The notes under the pieces were generated by a model that was not told the DNA's origin, made no database searches, and saw nothing but the letters and a program-made list of their open reading frames with translations. 52,007 bases of DNA from contig RSEH01000300.1 in the NCBI GenBank assembly GCA_006503475.1, forward strand, positions 1 through 52,007, given 5' to 3'. Each line of letters starts with the position of its first letter. Positions within the stretch are counted from its first letter, which is position 1. Shown in pieces: positions 33,913-44,000 of the stretch. This DNA comes from Stentor roeselii (Eukaryota > Ciliophora > Heterotrichea > Heterotrichida > Stentoridae). Both the position numbers and the translations under genes were made by a program.

Positions 33913-34935
33913 TTAACTAATTACTCGATTAGCCATGGAATGATCAAAGAAGTACCCGTTGAACTGCTTTTGACTCAGGTCAGACAATTTCGGAGCAGTT
34001 TTTTTAAAGTTCTGATTAACTTGGTCCTTGTCGTAGTTATTCTCGTCAGGGATCTTGAAAGGAGACTTCATTTGTTTCGTGTAAAGTTTATCCCATTCAA
34101 TGCCTAGAAGCCAAGGATGTTCTTTAATTTCTTGAATTCCCTTCGACCCCAAGCGAGCTTCTGGCTTTCTCTGAATAAGTCCATTGACGAAGTCTTCAAA
34201 GACCTCATTCCAAAGACTAGAACGAGGCATAATGACTTGTTTGGCCAAGATGGCTTCTCTGATATTTTTTCTGCTGTTGCCCATGTAAGGCCGGTTGCCT
34301 GTCGTGATTTCAAACAAAATGACTCCGAGTGCGAAATAGTCAGAGACAGTTGAATGGCTCTGACAGCAGATGACTTCAGGCGACATGTACCCAGGAGTCC
34401 CGCTGGTCACTCCTGAGTTGTCAGTTTCTGAAGTCCGGGCAATGCCGAAGTCAGTTAGATGCAGGTACCCGTAGTCGTCGAAGACAAGGTTTTCAGGTTT
34501 CAGGTCTCTGTGGATGATGCCGTTTGAATGTAAATACTCCAGACCTGCCACGATGCAGGCCGTGATAAACTTGAGACCGTTTTCAGGGATTATTTGATTT
34601 TTTACTAAGAAGTATCGAAGATCACCTCCTGTCATCAGGTCAATCACCAGGTAAAGTCCTTTATGGTCTTGAAAAGCGTAGTAAAGGTTTACTATGAATG
34701 GATGACGCAGTACACCTAGAAGTTGTCTTTCATTCATTATTGAAACTACGGAGTTCTTGCTCACTATCAGGTTCTTGAACATTTCTTTCATCGCGAAACA
34801 ACGGCCTGATGACTTGTGACGCACTTTCCATACTTTACCGTATGCGCCTTTGCCGATCGCGCAGATCCGGTCGAAGTGATCTAGAGTGATGGAGACTGAG
34901 GAATCGTTGGATTCTGATTGTGAACAGTTGCCCAT
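33913..34935 (-). CDS. AGC-type Ser/Thr protein kinase, YANK/STK32-like
   Basis: A 340-aa protein with a complete kinase domain. It has the glycine loop GKGAYGKV, ATP-binding lysine in FAMKEM (K50), HRDLKPEN with catalytic D144, DFG in LTDFGIA, and SPEV in the APE position. The GGDLRYFL segment, the C-lobe (GLIQRKPEARLGSKGIQEIK) and the C-terminal tail are AGC-like, closest by motif to the STK32/YANK group. A classical hydrophobic motif FxxF is not evident, and the activation loop has TSGTPGY. It begins MGNCSQSE: Gly2 fits N-myristoylation and Cys4 palmitoylation, so membrane attachment is likely. Stop TAA. Confidence 0.92.
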   Translation of the reverse strand: MGNCSQSESNDSSVSITLDHFDRICAIGKGAYGKVWKVRHKSSGRCFAMKEMFKNLIVSKNSVVSIMNERQLLGVLRHPFIVNLYYAFQDHKGLYLVIDLMTGGDLRYFLVKNQIIPENGLKFITACIVAGLEYLHSNGIIHRDLKPENLVFDDYGYLHLTDFGIARTSETDNSGVTSGTPGYMSPEVICCQSHSTVSDYFALGVILFEITTGNRPYMGNSRKNIREAILAKQVIMPRSSLWNEVFEDFVNGLIQRKPEARLGSKGIQEIKEHPWLLGIEWDKLYTKQMKSPFKIPDENNYDKDQVNQNFKKTAPKLSDLSQKQFNGYFFDHSMANRVIS

Positions 34936-35460
34936 TAATTTATTTATAAAGGTTTTTGGAGGATCTGAAATGGATTTTATGAAAGTTTAGAGGGCTTATG
35001 AAGGGAGTGTGAATTGAATTGGATTCAGGTTTTCATGAGTTTTTAATTTGAATTTGTTGGCTGTTATTTAATTTATTAGGATTTTTTTATGACTTGGAGG
35101 AGAGCTGGTTTATTTTTTAAGAAGATTTGATTATCTTGGAATGTTAGAATTTATAAGGTTTAATTGATTTGGTTTTTGTTTGCTCAATTGTTGATGGGTT
35201 TAGAATCATTGACTTCATTATGTTTCTTGAAAAAGATATTTAGATCAAAAAAATGACTATTTATCATTTTTATCTTGAGAGGATTTCATAAAGTTAACTA
35301 TTTGGTAAATATTACTTTTGAGTATATGATGAGATATTATTTTTAATATTGAAATTTATATCAAGAATGTAGAAATAATGATAAAAGATGAAATAATGAT
35401 CTAAACTAAATTTTTCAATTTTCCCTAAACTCAATGAAATCACAAGAAGCAAATCAAATA
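34936..35460. other. Intergenic region between two minus-strand genes
   Basis: The 525 nt hold the presumed kinase promoter and the 3' end of the next gene. The left half is G/T-rich, the right half plain AT-rich. No ORF, repeat or RNA gene recognised. Confidence 0.5.
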
Positions 35461-36105
35461 TTATAAATTACTCAAATTCAAGTGAAAATCTTTCGGAAAC
35501 CGATGATCCAGCACTCTAATCTTATTATAGACCAAGGTTTTATTACTTCTTGTTTTTCTATCTCTAACACCGAAGTTTTTATCCTGACTTTTGAGTTTCT
35601 TAAAGGAAAATTTTTCATAAAATCTTTCTGGAAGTTTATTCTTGGGAACCTTCAAACTGAGATGATCCCTCGAAGCACACTTGGCATAGAGAGAAGACTG
35701 TTGAAAATTCGGAGTTGGCAAGTCACTCAAATCCAGAACTTCTCGTCCTTCAGACAGTCTTTCTCGACTGACTTCCTTGGAATGCTCAAAAGACTTTTCA
35801 GCTGAACCCAAAAAAGCAGGACTTGCGACAAGAAGCCACTTGGCTTGTTTGGCTTCGTTGATAGAAAGGTTTGAAAGCGATTCCTCGTTGTTTTTAGAGT
35901 TATCAGAAAGTTTCAGAGGAGGAAGAGTGACTTGACTCCGTCTTGGCTGAGTAGATCTTTTTTTCGCTGAACTTGTAAGTTGTTTCATTTCTTCTTGATT
36001 TTTTCGTATTGCAGGCCGAAGACTGGGCTTTATGAAACTTTGCTGTCCTTTCACTAAACTCGCTTGTGGGTAAAAAGTCTCGAAAGGTAATTTAGGATTA
36101 TCCAT
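35461..36105 (-). CDS. Hypothetical basic protein (214 aa)
   Basis: ORF from ATG 36105 to TAA. The family is not recognised. The protein is Lys/Ser/Pro-rich with no membrane segment or zinc motif. The N-terminal half (KKRSTQPRRSQVTLPPLKL) looks disordered and could contain nuclear-localisation or phosphorylation sites. The C-terminal 60 residues (LPERFYEKFSFKKL, then VRDRKTRSNKTLVYNKIRV) are more patterned. It is divergent from the HP1-like gene, with 137 nt between starts. Support comes from ORF length and coding-like composition only. Confidence 0.65.
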   Translation of the reverse strand: MDNPKLPFETFYPQASLVKGQQSFIKPSLRPAIRKNQEEMKQLTSSAKKRSTQPRRSQVTLPPLKLSDNSKNNEESLSNLSINEAKQAKWLLVASPAFLGSAEKSFEHSKEVSRERLSEGREVLDLSDLPTPNFQQSSLYAKCASRDHLSLKVPKNKLPERFYEKFSFKKLKSQDKNFGVRDRKTRSNKTLVYNKIRVLDHRFPKDFHLNLSNL

Positions 36106-36242
36106 GAAGTAGGATTAATTAATCGGAATTGAAATTTTACCCAAATAATTTCGAAGCTTTTAACATGAAGAAAACTTCGTTTAAATGAAAATATTGGAAT
36201 CAACATTTATTAAGAATTTTTTAAACTTATTAATAGACCCCC

Positions 36243-36836
36243 ATGGAAGAAAATCTCTTCAAAGTCGAGAAAATCAGGAGGAAGAAATTTGATGAGAACC
36301 GGAAAGAGTGGCTTTATTTGGTTAAATGGCAAGGGTACGACTCAGATGAGTCCACCTGGGAACCCGAAGAAAACCTCTGCTACATTCCTCAACATCTAGA
36401 AAATTTCAATAAAAAGTGGGAAGCCAAGCAAAGCCTAGTCAAGAAGAAAAAAGAAAAAAAACTTGAAAACCTCGTCAGTAAAAAAAGACTTAAACTCTTG
36501 AAAACCAGCATCGATGCTGAAACTTCTGAAATTGTCAGAAGAGCTGATGAAAGTTTAATGCTTATTGACCAGCAAGACGAGAAAGAAAACAGGGCAAGGC
36601 TTAGACAAATCGCGATGGTTTTTTCTAATGTCAGTCTTGCTGTTGGAGATGTTTATTCAGATGTGATTAGTAAGGTCGTTGGATTGAGGGATTTTAAAGG
36701 AAGGCTTTTTGCTGCTGTTTTGTTTAAAGCGAAAAATGAAAAAATGTTTCAGGTTGGAGTTGTTGATTTGGTCACGCTCAAGGACACTTGTCCTAAACTT
36801 TTAAGGGAATTTTTGAGGGAAAGGGTTTTATCTTAA
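36243..36836 (+). CDS. HP1-like chromodomain and chromoshadow protein
   Basis: A 197-aa protein. The N-terminal chromodomain (about 4-60) has FKVEKI, EWLYLVKWQGYDSDESTWE and PEENL. The aromatic cage that reads methylated lysine is F6, W29 and Y32, complete with Phe in place of the usual Tyr at the first position. A basic hinge with a KKKKEKK run follows. The C-terminal segment (about 140-195), VVGLRDFKGRLFAAVLFK to CPKLLREFLRERV, matches a chromoshadow domain, which mediates dimerisation and PxVxL-type partner binding. HP1 proteins bind H3K9me or H3K27me; in ciliates such proteins act in heterochromatin and genome rearrangement. Which mark it reads cannot be told from sequence. Stop TAA. Confidence 0.9.
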   Translation: MEENLFKVEKIRRKKFDENRKEWLYLVKWQGYDSDESTWEPEENLCYIPQHLENFNKKWEAKQSLVKKKKEKKLENLVSKKRLKLLKTSIDAETSEIVRRADESLMLIDQQDEKENRARLRQIAMVFSNVSLAVGDVYSDVISKVVGLRDFKGRLFAAVLFKAKNEKMFQVGVVDLVTLKDTCPKLLREFLRERVLS

Positions 36837-38296
36837 GTTTTTAATTATCTTTGAGTGGCTTTTGAGTTGAGATCGGAGCTGTGGAGATGGAGGTTTTATG
36901 GGTATTACTATGAAGATTCTTTAGGGAAGGATTTTATTAATTTGGGCTTGTAAAGGTCTTAATTTGAGCTCATCGGGCTCTTGAAGCAACAAGTCAAGCA
37001 GATACTGCTTTGAGATTTTATATTTGAAATGAAAATTTTGACTAGATGAAGACAATTAGGCTTCCTAAGGCTTAACTTTCACATGAACCCATTTCTAAAT
37101 TCTCAAAAGATATTTGATTCATTTTAGATTATACCTAAACTTTTCAATTTTTAGAATCATAAGAAATATTTCCGCATTTGTTTTAAACTAACTTTAACAA
37201 GGATTTGGAGATCCTAACCTTATATGATAATTTTTAGAATTTTCATCTGAAATATCTTGAAAATGTTTACTTTAAGTAATTCTTACTTCCGAAACGATTA
37301 ATATAATGAGTTGAATGTCAATCCTGAGGAAAGAGCCCAGAATCCATTCACTTATAAGTATATTAAAGAATAGATTTCAATAATTAACTCAAGAGTGATT
37401 GCAGGAATAAAAAATCGATTTGGGACCGAATGAGACATGTCGGCCTGGGCTTGAGGTAATTAACTTTGATCTTGGCCAAAGGCTCTATGAAAGCTGAAGA
37501 TTCTTGCATCAATTTGGTTAAAAACTTGCTCTATAGTTTATGAAAATAATCTCTCTTTTGACTACCCGAGAATGCCTTTTTTATATAAATCTTTGGTCCA
37601 ACTTTCTTACATGTATGCAAATCAAAGAAAATATTTGTAATAAATCTTAATCGCCTATCAGCTGGCATCCTAAAACACAGTAGAAAATTTATTATTTAAC
37701 TAATGATTAACTTCCTTGATGAAGAAGGATTATAAGTCCTCAAAGGAAGTGTCTATGATTATAACCTCAGTGAAGCTAAGGTTTTTTAATCGATTATTGA
37801 TTGTAATAATTGGGGGAATAATAAGAGTAGTTAAATTTAAATCTCAGATAATCGAAATGTTTACCTTGCAAATTTACTAGTATTATAAAACTTTCATCCC
37901 CTTTTAAGGTTTCTGAAGAATCAGATGATTATTGAATAATCTGGATTTATATTTTTAGTTGATTGAATGATAAGTATTATTAAAAATTTTAAGTCAAGCA
38001 TTATTTCAGAGATCAAAAAGAATATTCAAGTAAGAAATAGATGTTATTACTAAAGCATAAGTCCTAAACACATATTCAAGTTAAAAATCACAGTAATTAG
38101 TAAAAAAATAACTATTTAGCTGCATCATAATCAAGATTCCTAAGTTATATATCAGAAACATCAGAAAATTATTTTCAAATGTTTCTGTTAGTTTTAGTGA
38201 TTGAAAGATATTTAAGATGAATTTAAGTTCACTGAACAATATAATCAAATTTAAATACTCAGTGATCTATATTTTCAGAGAGGTTATCGAAATAAT
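36837..38296. other. Long AT-rich gene-free stretch with possible coding remnant
   Basis: The 1460 nt contain no intact ORF. A weakly coding-like tract at about 37320-37560 reads as scattered protein-like segments (KIDLGPNETCRPGLEVI, NFDLGQRLYES) broken by TAA and TGA codons, which may be a decayed gene. The rest is AT-rich with no repeat, tRNA or transposon recognised. The end near 38250-38296 is the presumed promoter of the kelch gene. Confidence 0.4.
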
Positions 38297-39646
38297 ATGG
38301 ATATTTCGTGCTTTGTAGACAATTGCTCCAACCCGGTGGCTTCTGCTTGCGATTGTAATGAAAGCTTGACCTACTTTTGCTTTACTCATTCAGGAGACCA
38401 TTTACAACAGAACAGAAAATTAAACCATCACACGATCAGCCTTGAAAAAACTTTAAAAAATGACGAAAAATCATCATTCATTAGTATGCTCGAAAAAGCA
38501 TTAGAAACTGAAAATTCTTTAAAAAACCAGATAAAAAAACTGGTTTTTGAGGTAAACAAGGAAGCGGAGGAAATTCTCAAAAAATCGAATCAAACATGTA
38601 AAAAAATAAAGGACTTGCTAAAAGATGCTCAAATTAAAGACTCAATCACTGTTTCGATCATTCATGAATCAATGAAAAATAGAAGTTTTCTCAACATTAA
38701 CGACATATCACTTGTCCAAGAAATGCTAACAGAATACAAAAAAAAAGATTTTAAGTTTTTCAGTATAAAAAACGACCTAGTTTCTTTTAATATCAATTAT
38801 TCCAAGCCTAAAAATGATAAAAAAATCAAGAAAAATAAAAAATCCATAGATTCTCAAGAGTTTCTTTACTTTTTTAAAGATAAGACTGACACACTGGTTT
38901 GCTTTAACTTGGAAAATTTGAATGTATCCATGAAAAATGTGCAATTTATCCCGCATGGAATAATTTCGCCTTGTTTATTACAAATTGATTCGGATACTCT
39001 CTTCGTTCATGGAGGAAGAGATTCTGAAACAAATATGTATTACTCGAAAACTGTACTTTTGGATATAAAGACTTTGAATTATGAACAGTTCTGTGATGGA
39101 ATTCCTATTTCAAACTCAAAGCCAATAATTTTAAATGGAGAAATCTTCATTTTTGGAGGCTTTTATAATAAAAAATCAATGAATACTTCACAAAAGTTTA
39201 ATTTGGAAAGAAAATCATGGAAAATGTTGACTAATTTGCCAGAAGCTTTTACTGATTCATCTTCTATTGATGTAAAAGATTTCATCCTTATCACAGGTTT
39301 GATTAATAATTCTTTATTCAAATATATCCCTGATGAAGATTGCTTTGAGATTATTGTGACTTTTTTTAGTGTTAGTTTTTCCAATATTTTTATAAAGTTC
39401 AACGGAAATTTGTATATCGTGACTGATAAAATCTTTGAAACTAGTGAGGAAAATCTAACATCTTGGGAGATTCTAGGCACCAATCATGTTAAAGGAAATA
39501 ATATTAATACTAATGGGATATATCACAATAACAACTTTTATTTTGCTGACTATAAAGGGCAGGTTTTTAGGTTTGATTGTATTTTGAAAACTCTGATGAA
39601 GGTTAAAGATATAAGTGAAAGTAGAAATACCATTAAAAGAAAATAG
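38297..39646 (+). CDS. B-box-like zinc finger and kelch-repeat protein
   Basis: A 449-aa ORF. The N-terminus (about 5-48) has spaced Cys/His of a B-box-like zinc site: C-x4-C, CDC, CFTHSGDH and a terminal NHH. A helical or coiled region (about 50-190) follows. The C-terminal half has kelch-like beta-propeller blades, seen as LFVHGGRDSET, IFIFGGFYNKKS and SFNLERKSWKMLTNLP-type repeats (here KFNLERKSWKMLTNLP). Such combinations usually act as protein-interaction adaptors. The propeller appears short, with about three or four clear blades. Surrounded by long gene-free DNA, it looks like a member of a lineage-expanded family. Stop TAG. Confidence 0.8.
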   Translation: MDISCFVDNCSNPVASACDCNESLTYFCFTHSGDHLQQNRKLNHHTISLEKTLKNDEKSSFISMLEKALETENSLKNQIKKLVFEVNKEAEEILKKSNQTCKKIKDLLKDAQIKDSITVSIIHESMKNRSFLNINDISLVQEMLTEYKKKDFKFFSIKNDLVSFNINYSKPKNDKKIKKNKKSIDSQEFLYFFKDKTDTLVCFNLENLNVSMKNVQFIPHGIISPCLLQIDSDTLFVHGGRDSETNMYYSKTVLLDIKTLNYEQFCDGIPISNSKPIILNGEIFIFGGFYNKKSMNTSQKFNLERKSWKMLTNLPEAFTDSSSIDVKDFILITGLINNSLFKYIPDEDCFEIIVTFFSVSFSNIFIKFNGNLYIVTDKIFETSEENLTSWEILGTNHVKGNNINTNGIYHNNNFYFADYKGQVFRFDCILKTLMKVKDISESRNTIKRK

Positions 39647-41043
39647 GATTCATAGTTTAATAATTTTTTTAGTTACTTATTTAATCATAATCATCTAAGC
39701 ATTAGCGATGGATATCACACTAAATATCGAAGATTAAACTGGTAATTCATAAAGTTTATTAATGGATAGTTCAAATAATAAAGCCAATGCAGAAAATATA
39801 TTTCATGTTGAAGACTTTCTTAATATTATAATTTAGGTAGTTAAGAGTGTTTTTCTCTATCTTCTAAAGGGATTTTCACGATGGGTATTATGAAAGAATC
39901 AAAATGTAGTTGATATGCTATCCTAAAATAGAGTACCAAAACACAAAGTCAATCTCACAAATTACAAAGCAACAATCAATTTAATGTTGGGCTTGTTGAA
40001 GTCCGTAGTCTTAACATTAGTATCTTAATGAAGTTAATTTCTAAAGCAATATCACAAATCAAATCAATCATCTAAAATTTAATAATTCTTTATGCCAAAT
40101 TCTTTAGTAATTCAAAGGCTGTATATATAAAGGATTTAATATATAGAGATAAAGGCTTAGATATAATTGAAGTCATTTTTACCGTTGATTATTGATTAAG
40201 CTAGACTCCAGGACTTTTAAAATTATGATGACGAGTGAAGGTTTTGAGAAAAAAAATTTTGAAATAGCATTAAGTATACACCCATAAACTATGCAAAAAT
40301 ATAATTGGCATTATGTTTCATTAATGCTTCTAAATAAAAAATTTGTGTAATGTGACACTATATAAAAAATCAAATGGGATTATATTCATTTTAACAATGC
40401 ATGTTAATTGTTATCTTTTAATGTGAAATCCTAATGTTAAGCTAGCGAAGTTTTATTAATTGACTATTCAAATGCCAAATATCCTTAATGATAGAAGATA
40501 GATTTCTCTTTTATCTTATTCAAAAAATAATCGGCTGTGAAATATATCTGGTAATTATTATTAGTAAAAAGAGGAAGCATACGATTTAAGGAATTTCATA
40601 TTTAATTCATATCTCCTATTTCAAATTTTTGTTTATAATCTTTAGATCGATCATCGTATTCCTTGTTAAGAATAAAGGAATCATTGTCTTTGTCAGTGAA
40701 AAACATGCTTAACATCCTCTATAAGATGATATTATTTGTCTATTTTTAAAATTTATGTATTCTAGGTTCAAATTTTCGATTTTAAAAAAATATATACATT
40801 CATTCCAATGATAGCAAGATATTAATTAACATTACAGTGGCTCTTAGAAATAATTTCAAATACCCTCTAGGACTAGACCGTAAATAAAATATATTGAGTA
40901 TTGTTTAATATAATTAAGAGTGTTGGGTTTCTCTTTTCCCTTAATAATGATTACTTGCGAGACTATTCTGGTCAAATTAGACATGCAAATAGATTTCCTT
41001 CTAATATGGTAACTTTTCATTTTTTCCCCAGGAAGCTTATAAA
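39647..41043. other. Long AT-rich gene-free stretch
   Basis: The 1397 nt lack any ORF of note on either strand. Composition is uniformly AT-rich with short poly-A and poly-T runs. I recognise no RNA gene, repeat array or mobile element. The end near 41000-41043 carries the short leader of the cysteine-rich protein gene. Confidence 0.5.
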
Positions 41044-44000
41044 ATGTTAATGGTGCTTTTTGCAGTGGCTTGGCAGGTATATGGTAATCTTAACTGCGTG
41101 AATTCATGCAAATCATGCTCATCTGGATATAATTATTTATCCATTAGTTGTCTCAGCATTTGTCCATCAGGATATTTGCTATCTGGTAGTACTTGCACCC
41201 AAAATTCATCTCAGGAATTGTTTACAATCAACTTTGCAGCTTTTCGCAGAATTGAAGCTAGTTCAATCGAGACTTTCAGCCATCCAGAAGGGTACAGCTT
41301 CAGAAATGAATCTAAAGTGACTCCGATTCCGACATTAGACAGAGGTTTTTATTTCTTCTCTAGTTCATTCCTGGTCTCAAACACATCTTGGGTACTTGCA
41401 CCGCGGTTCTGCATTTCTATTCTATTCAAAGCATTCAGTTCAGGTAAAATCTTCGAAGTGAGCAGCGGTTCGACGACATACCTATCAGTAAATTTCACAA
41501 ACAAATTAGAGGTAGGACTATATTACTTTAACAAGACACAAGAAGGAATTTTAAAACGAAGTCTTACTTCGGATTTCAGAGTCTGGAGGTTACTCACACT
41601 GGTAGTGGTGCAATACCAAACTCAACTGAATTTAAATTTTGATGTTTCAAGTGGCCTATGGTTTAATTCAATTGAATTTAGAATGGATACAGATCAAGCT
41701 AAATTCATGTTAGGTGCTCCAAACAATTCAAGTTTTCAAGGATTTCTAGCCTATCTGACAATGAAAAACAGTTTATCTTGTTATGGAAACTTCTTATTGT
41801 CTAATCCATGCGGATTCAATCAGTACCTTTCAGCAGGATTATGCATAAACTGTTCAAATTATAACACAGAAGTTTTATTCTGCATAAGAAACTCATCAAA
41901 TCTTTGTTTTTCAAACAGCTGCAACAACTGTAGTAGCTACATGTTTGAAAATTGCAGCGAAGAATCAACTGAGGACCTTGCGATAAAGGGAAGAAATTGC
42001 GAAACTGGTTCAGGTTTCAATTGTACTGATTGCAAGTCAGGATTTTCGCTTAGTCAAGGTCTCTGCATCTTCCCCCCAAGCAACCCTAGTAAAATTGTTC
42101 TGAGACTAGATGATTTCGAAGAGTTTCAAGGAGGTTTCTTTCAAAGTGGAGTAAACTCATCAACCTATTCTCCATTCAACAACCCTGAAAAAGATGATCC
42201 AATAGCGATGAGCAATAGAGGATATTACTTCGCTTCTAATCTTTTCATGAGAACCGAGTCTCTTGTGCTTAATCATTCTTTCACAGTTTCCGTTTGGGCT
42301 TATATGACTTCTAGATTTTTGATAAATTCAGAGAAGTTCAGACTGATGTCAGATTCTTCAGTTGTTTTGACTTTGGCCAATCATGAAATTATGATTGAAG
42401 AGTTTGTACCTGGGAACTGTAATGTGACAATATGGAGTTTCTTCGGAGTCTTTGTTGAATGGAAGAATAATTTAACTCAAATTACAACTTTTTGTAATAA
42501 TAAAACCAATCAGCCTTACAGTGTACATTCGTTTGCTTTTTATGATGCCGCTGAGAGAAAAAATCTCTCAGCTGAATGGATTAATAATTTTGTTTATCGA
42601 ATCACTTTCTCACAGTTCATTGTGACAAACTTAAATGATCTGTTCACTATTTGCTCATTTGTAGGTGACATAAAATGTTTAGGAAGCCCTTCTACTACAT
42701 ATTACACGGACTTCGTTATGAAAAATTCTTTTCCTTGCGATTCAAACTGCACTAGAGGATGCTCTACTTGGGGAACTTGCAATCAGTGCAAGCACATCCA
42801 ATGTGAAACTTGTGGAAATTTCAACAAATCTTGCGAATTAAATAGTTCTTATCAGCCCTGTGTTCAAGGTTTTCACCTGTCTGAAGATAACAAGACCTGC
42901 TGCAGGCCCAGATGTGCAATGTGCTATGGATATACTTCCTATGCATGCACTAAATGTGAGCCTGGGTATGTACTAGTTGGCACCTATTGCGCTGTTGAGT
43001 GTCCCACTCACTACACTTTAAATGCAGGTGTCTGTGTGGCTCCTGCTGGGAAAATCTTGATGAATGCAACTTTTGATAAAATCGCTGACAATTTCAATGA
43101 TGTTTATGGAAATACGATATTCACTGCAAGTTCTAATGAGTTTTACCCTACCGGGACTCTAAATGATCCTATACCTGTTAAGTCTAGAGGATATTATTTC
43201 AGTGAATCTTCATATATTTATACATCCAACTTTTCTATCCCTTTTGAATTTTCATATGCATTTTGGATTTGGCAGAGTGCTCCTGGGATTTTACTCACAA
43301 AAGGAGACTTACAAATAAATTCAAGTGTTGCATTTAAATACCTAAATAGAATATTGAATTATCAAGCAATTCCGATTCAGACTTGGTATACTCTTCACGT
43401 TGGAGGCTGCCCATATTATCATTTTTATAGGTTTTGGATTAGAGATTCAAGTACAGTGTATAATTATTATGATTTGTCAGAATTTACTTTAGATGATATA
43501 TCCTCTCCAATCTATATTGGCTCTTCAGTGAATGGTTTTACAGGTTTCCTTTGGAGATTCATGATTTATAACTATATAAACACTCTTGGAGAAAAATTGA
43601 TTACTTGCAATGAAACCTTCTTCAATAAATGCTACTGGAACTGCTCATTGAATCAGTATATCTTCAACAATTCATGCCAACCATGCTTGAATAATTGCAC
43701 TAACGGCTGTGTTCGAGCAACTGACTGTAATTTGTGTCATGATCCTGCATGTTATGAGTGTGAATTTTTTAATAATAGTTGTAAGAAATGCATTACTAAT
43801 GCATCTAAAAAATCTGTATGTGAATGTGATTCTGGATTTTATTGGAAGAACGATTCAATCTCTTGTATGCCTTGTGTGAATTATTGTTCAAAGTGCAACA
43901 ATTCAGAAACTTGTCAAGTCTGCAATATCAATTTCACAAAAATAGATCATTTGTGCCATTGTAATTCAAATTCATTCATTGAAGACTCGTCATGTCTTCC

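Noticed and set aside
40750-40790. Possible tRNA T-arm (ggttcaaat)
   Set aside because: No matching D-arm, anticodon arm or acceptor stem could be paired around it.
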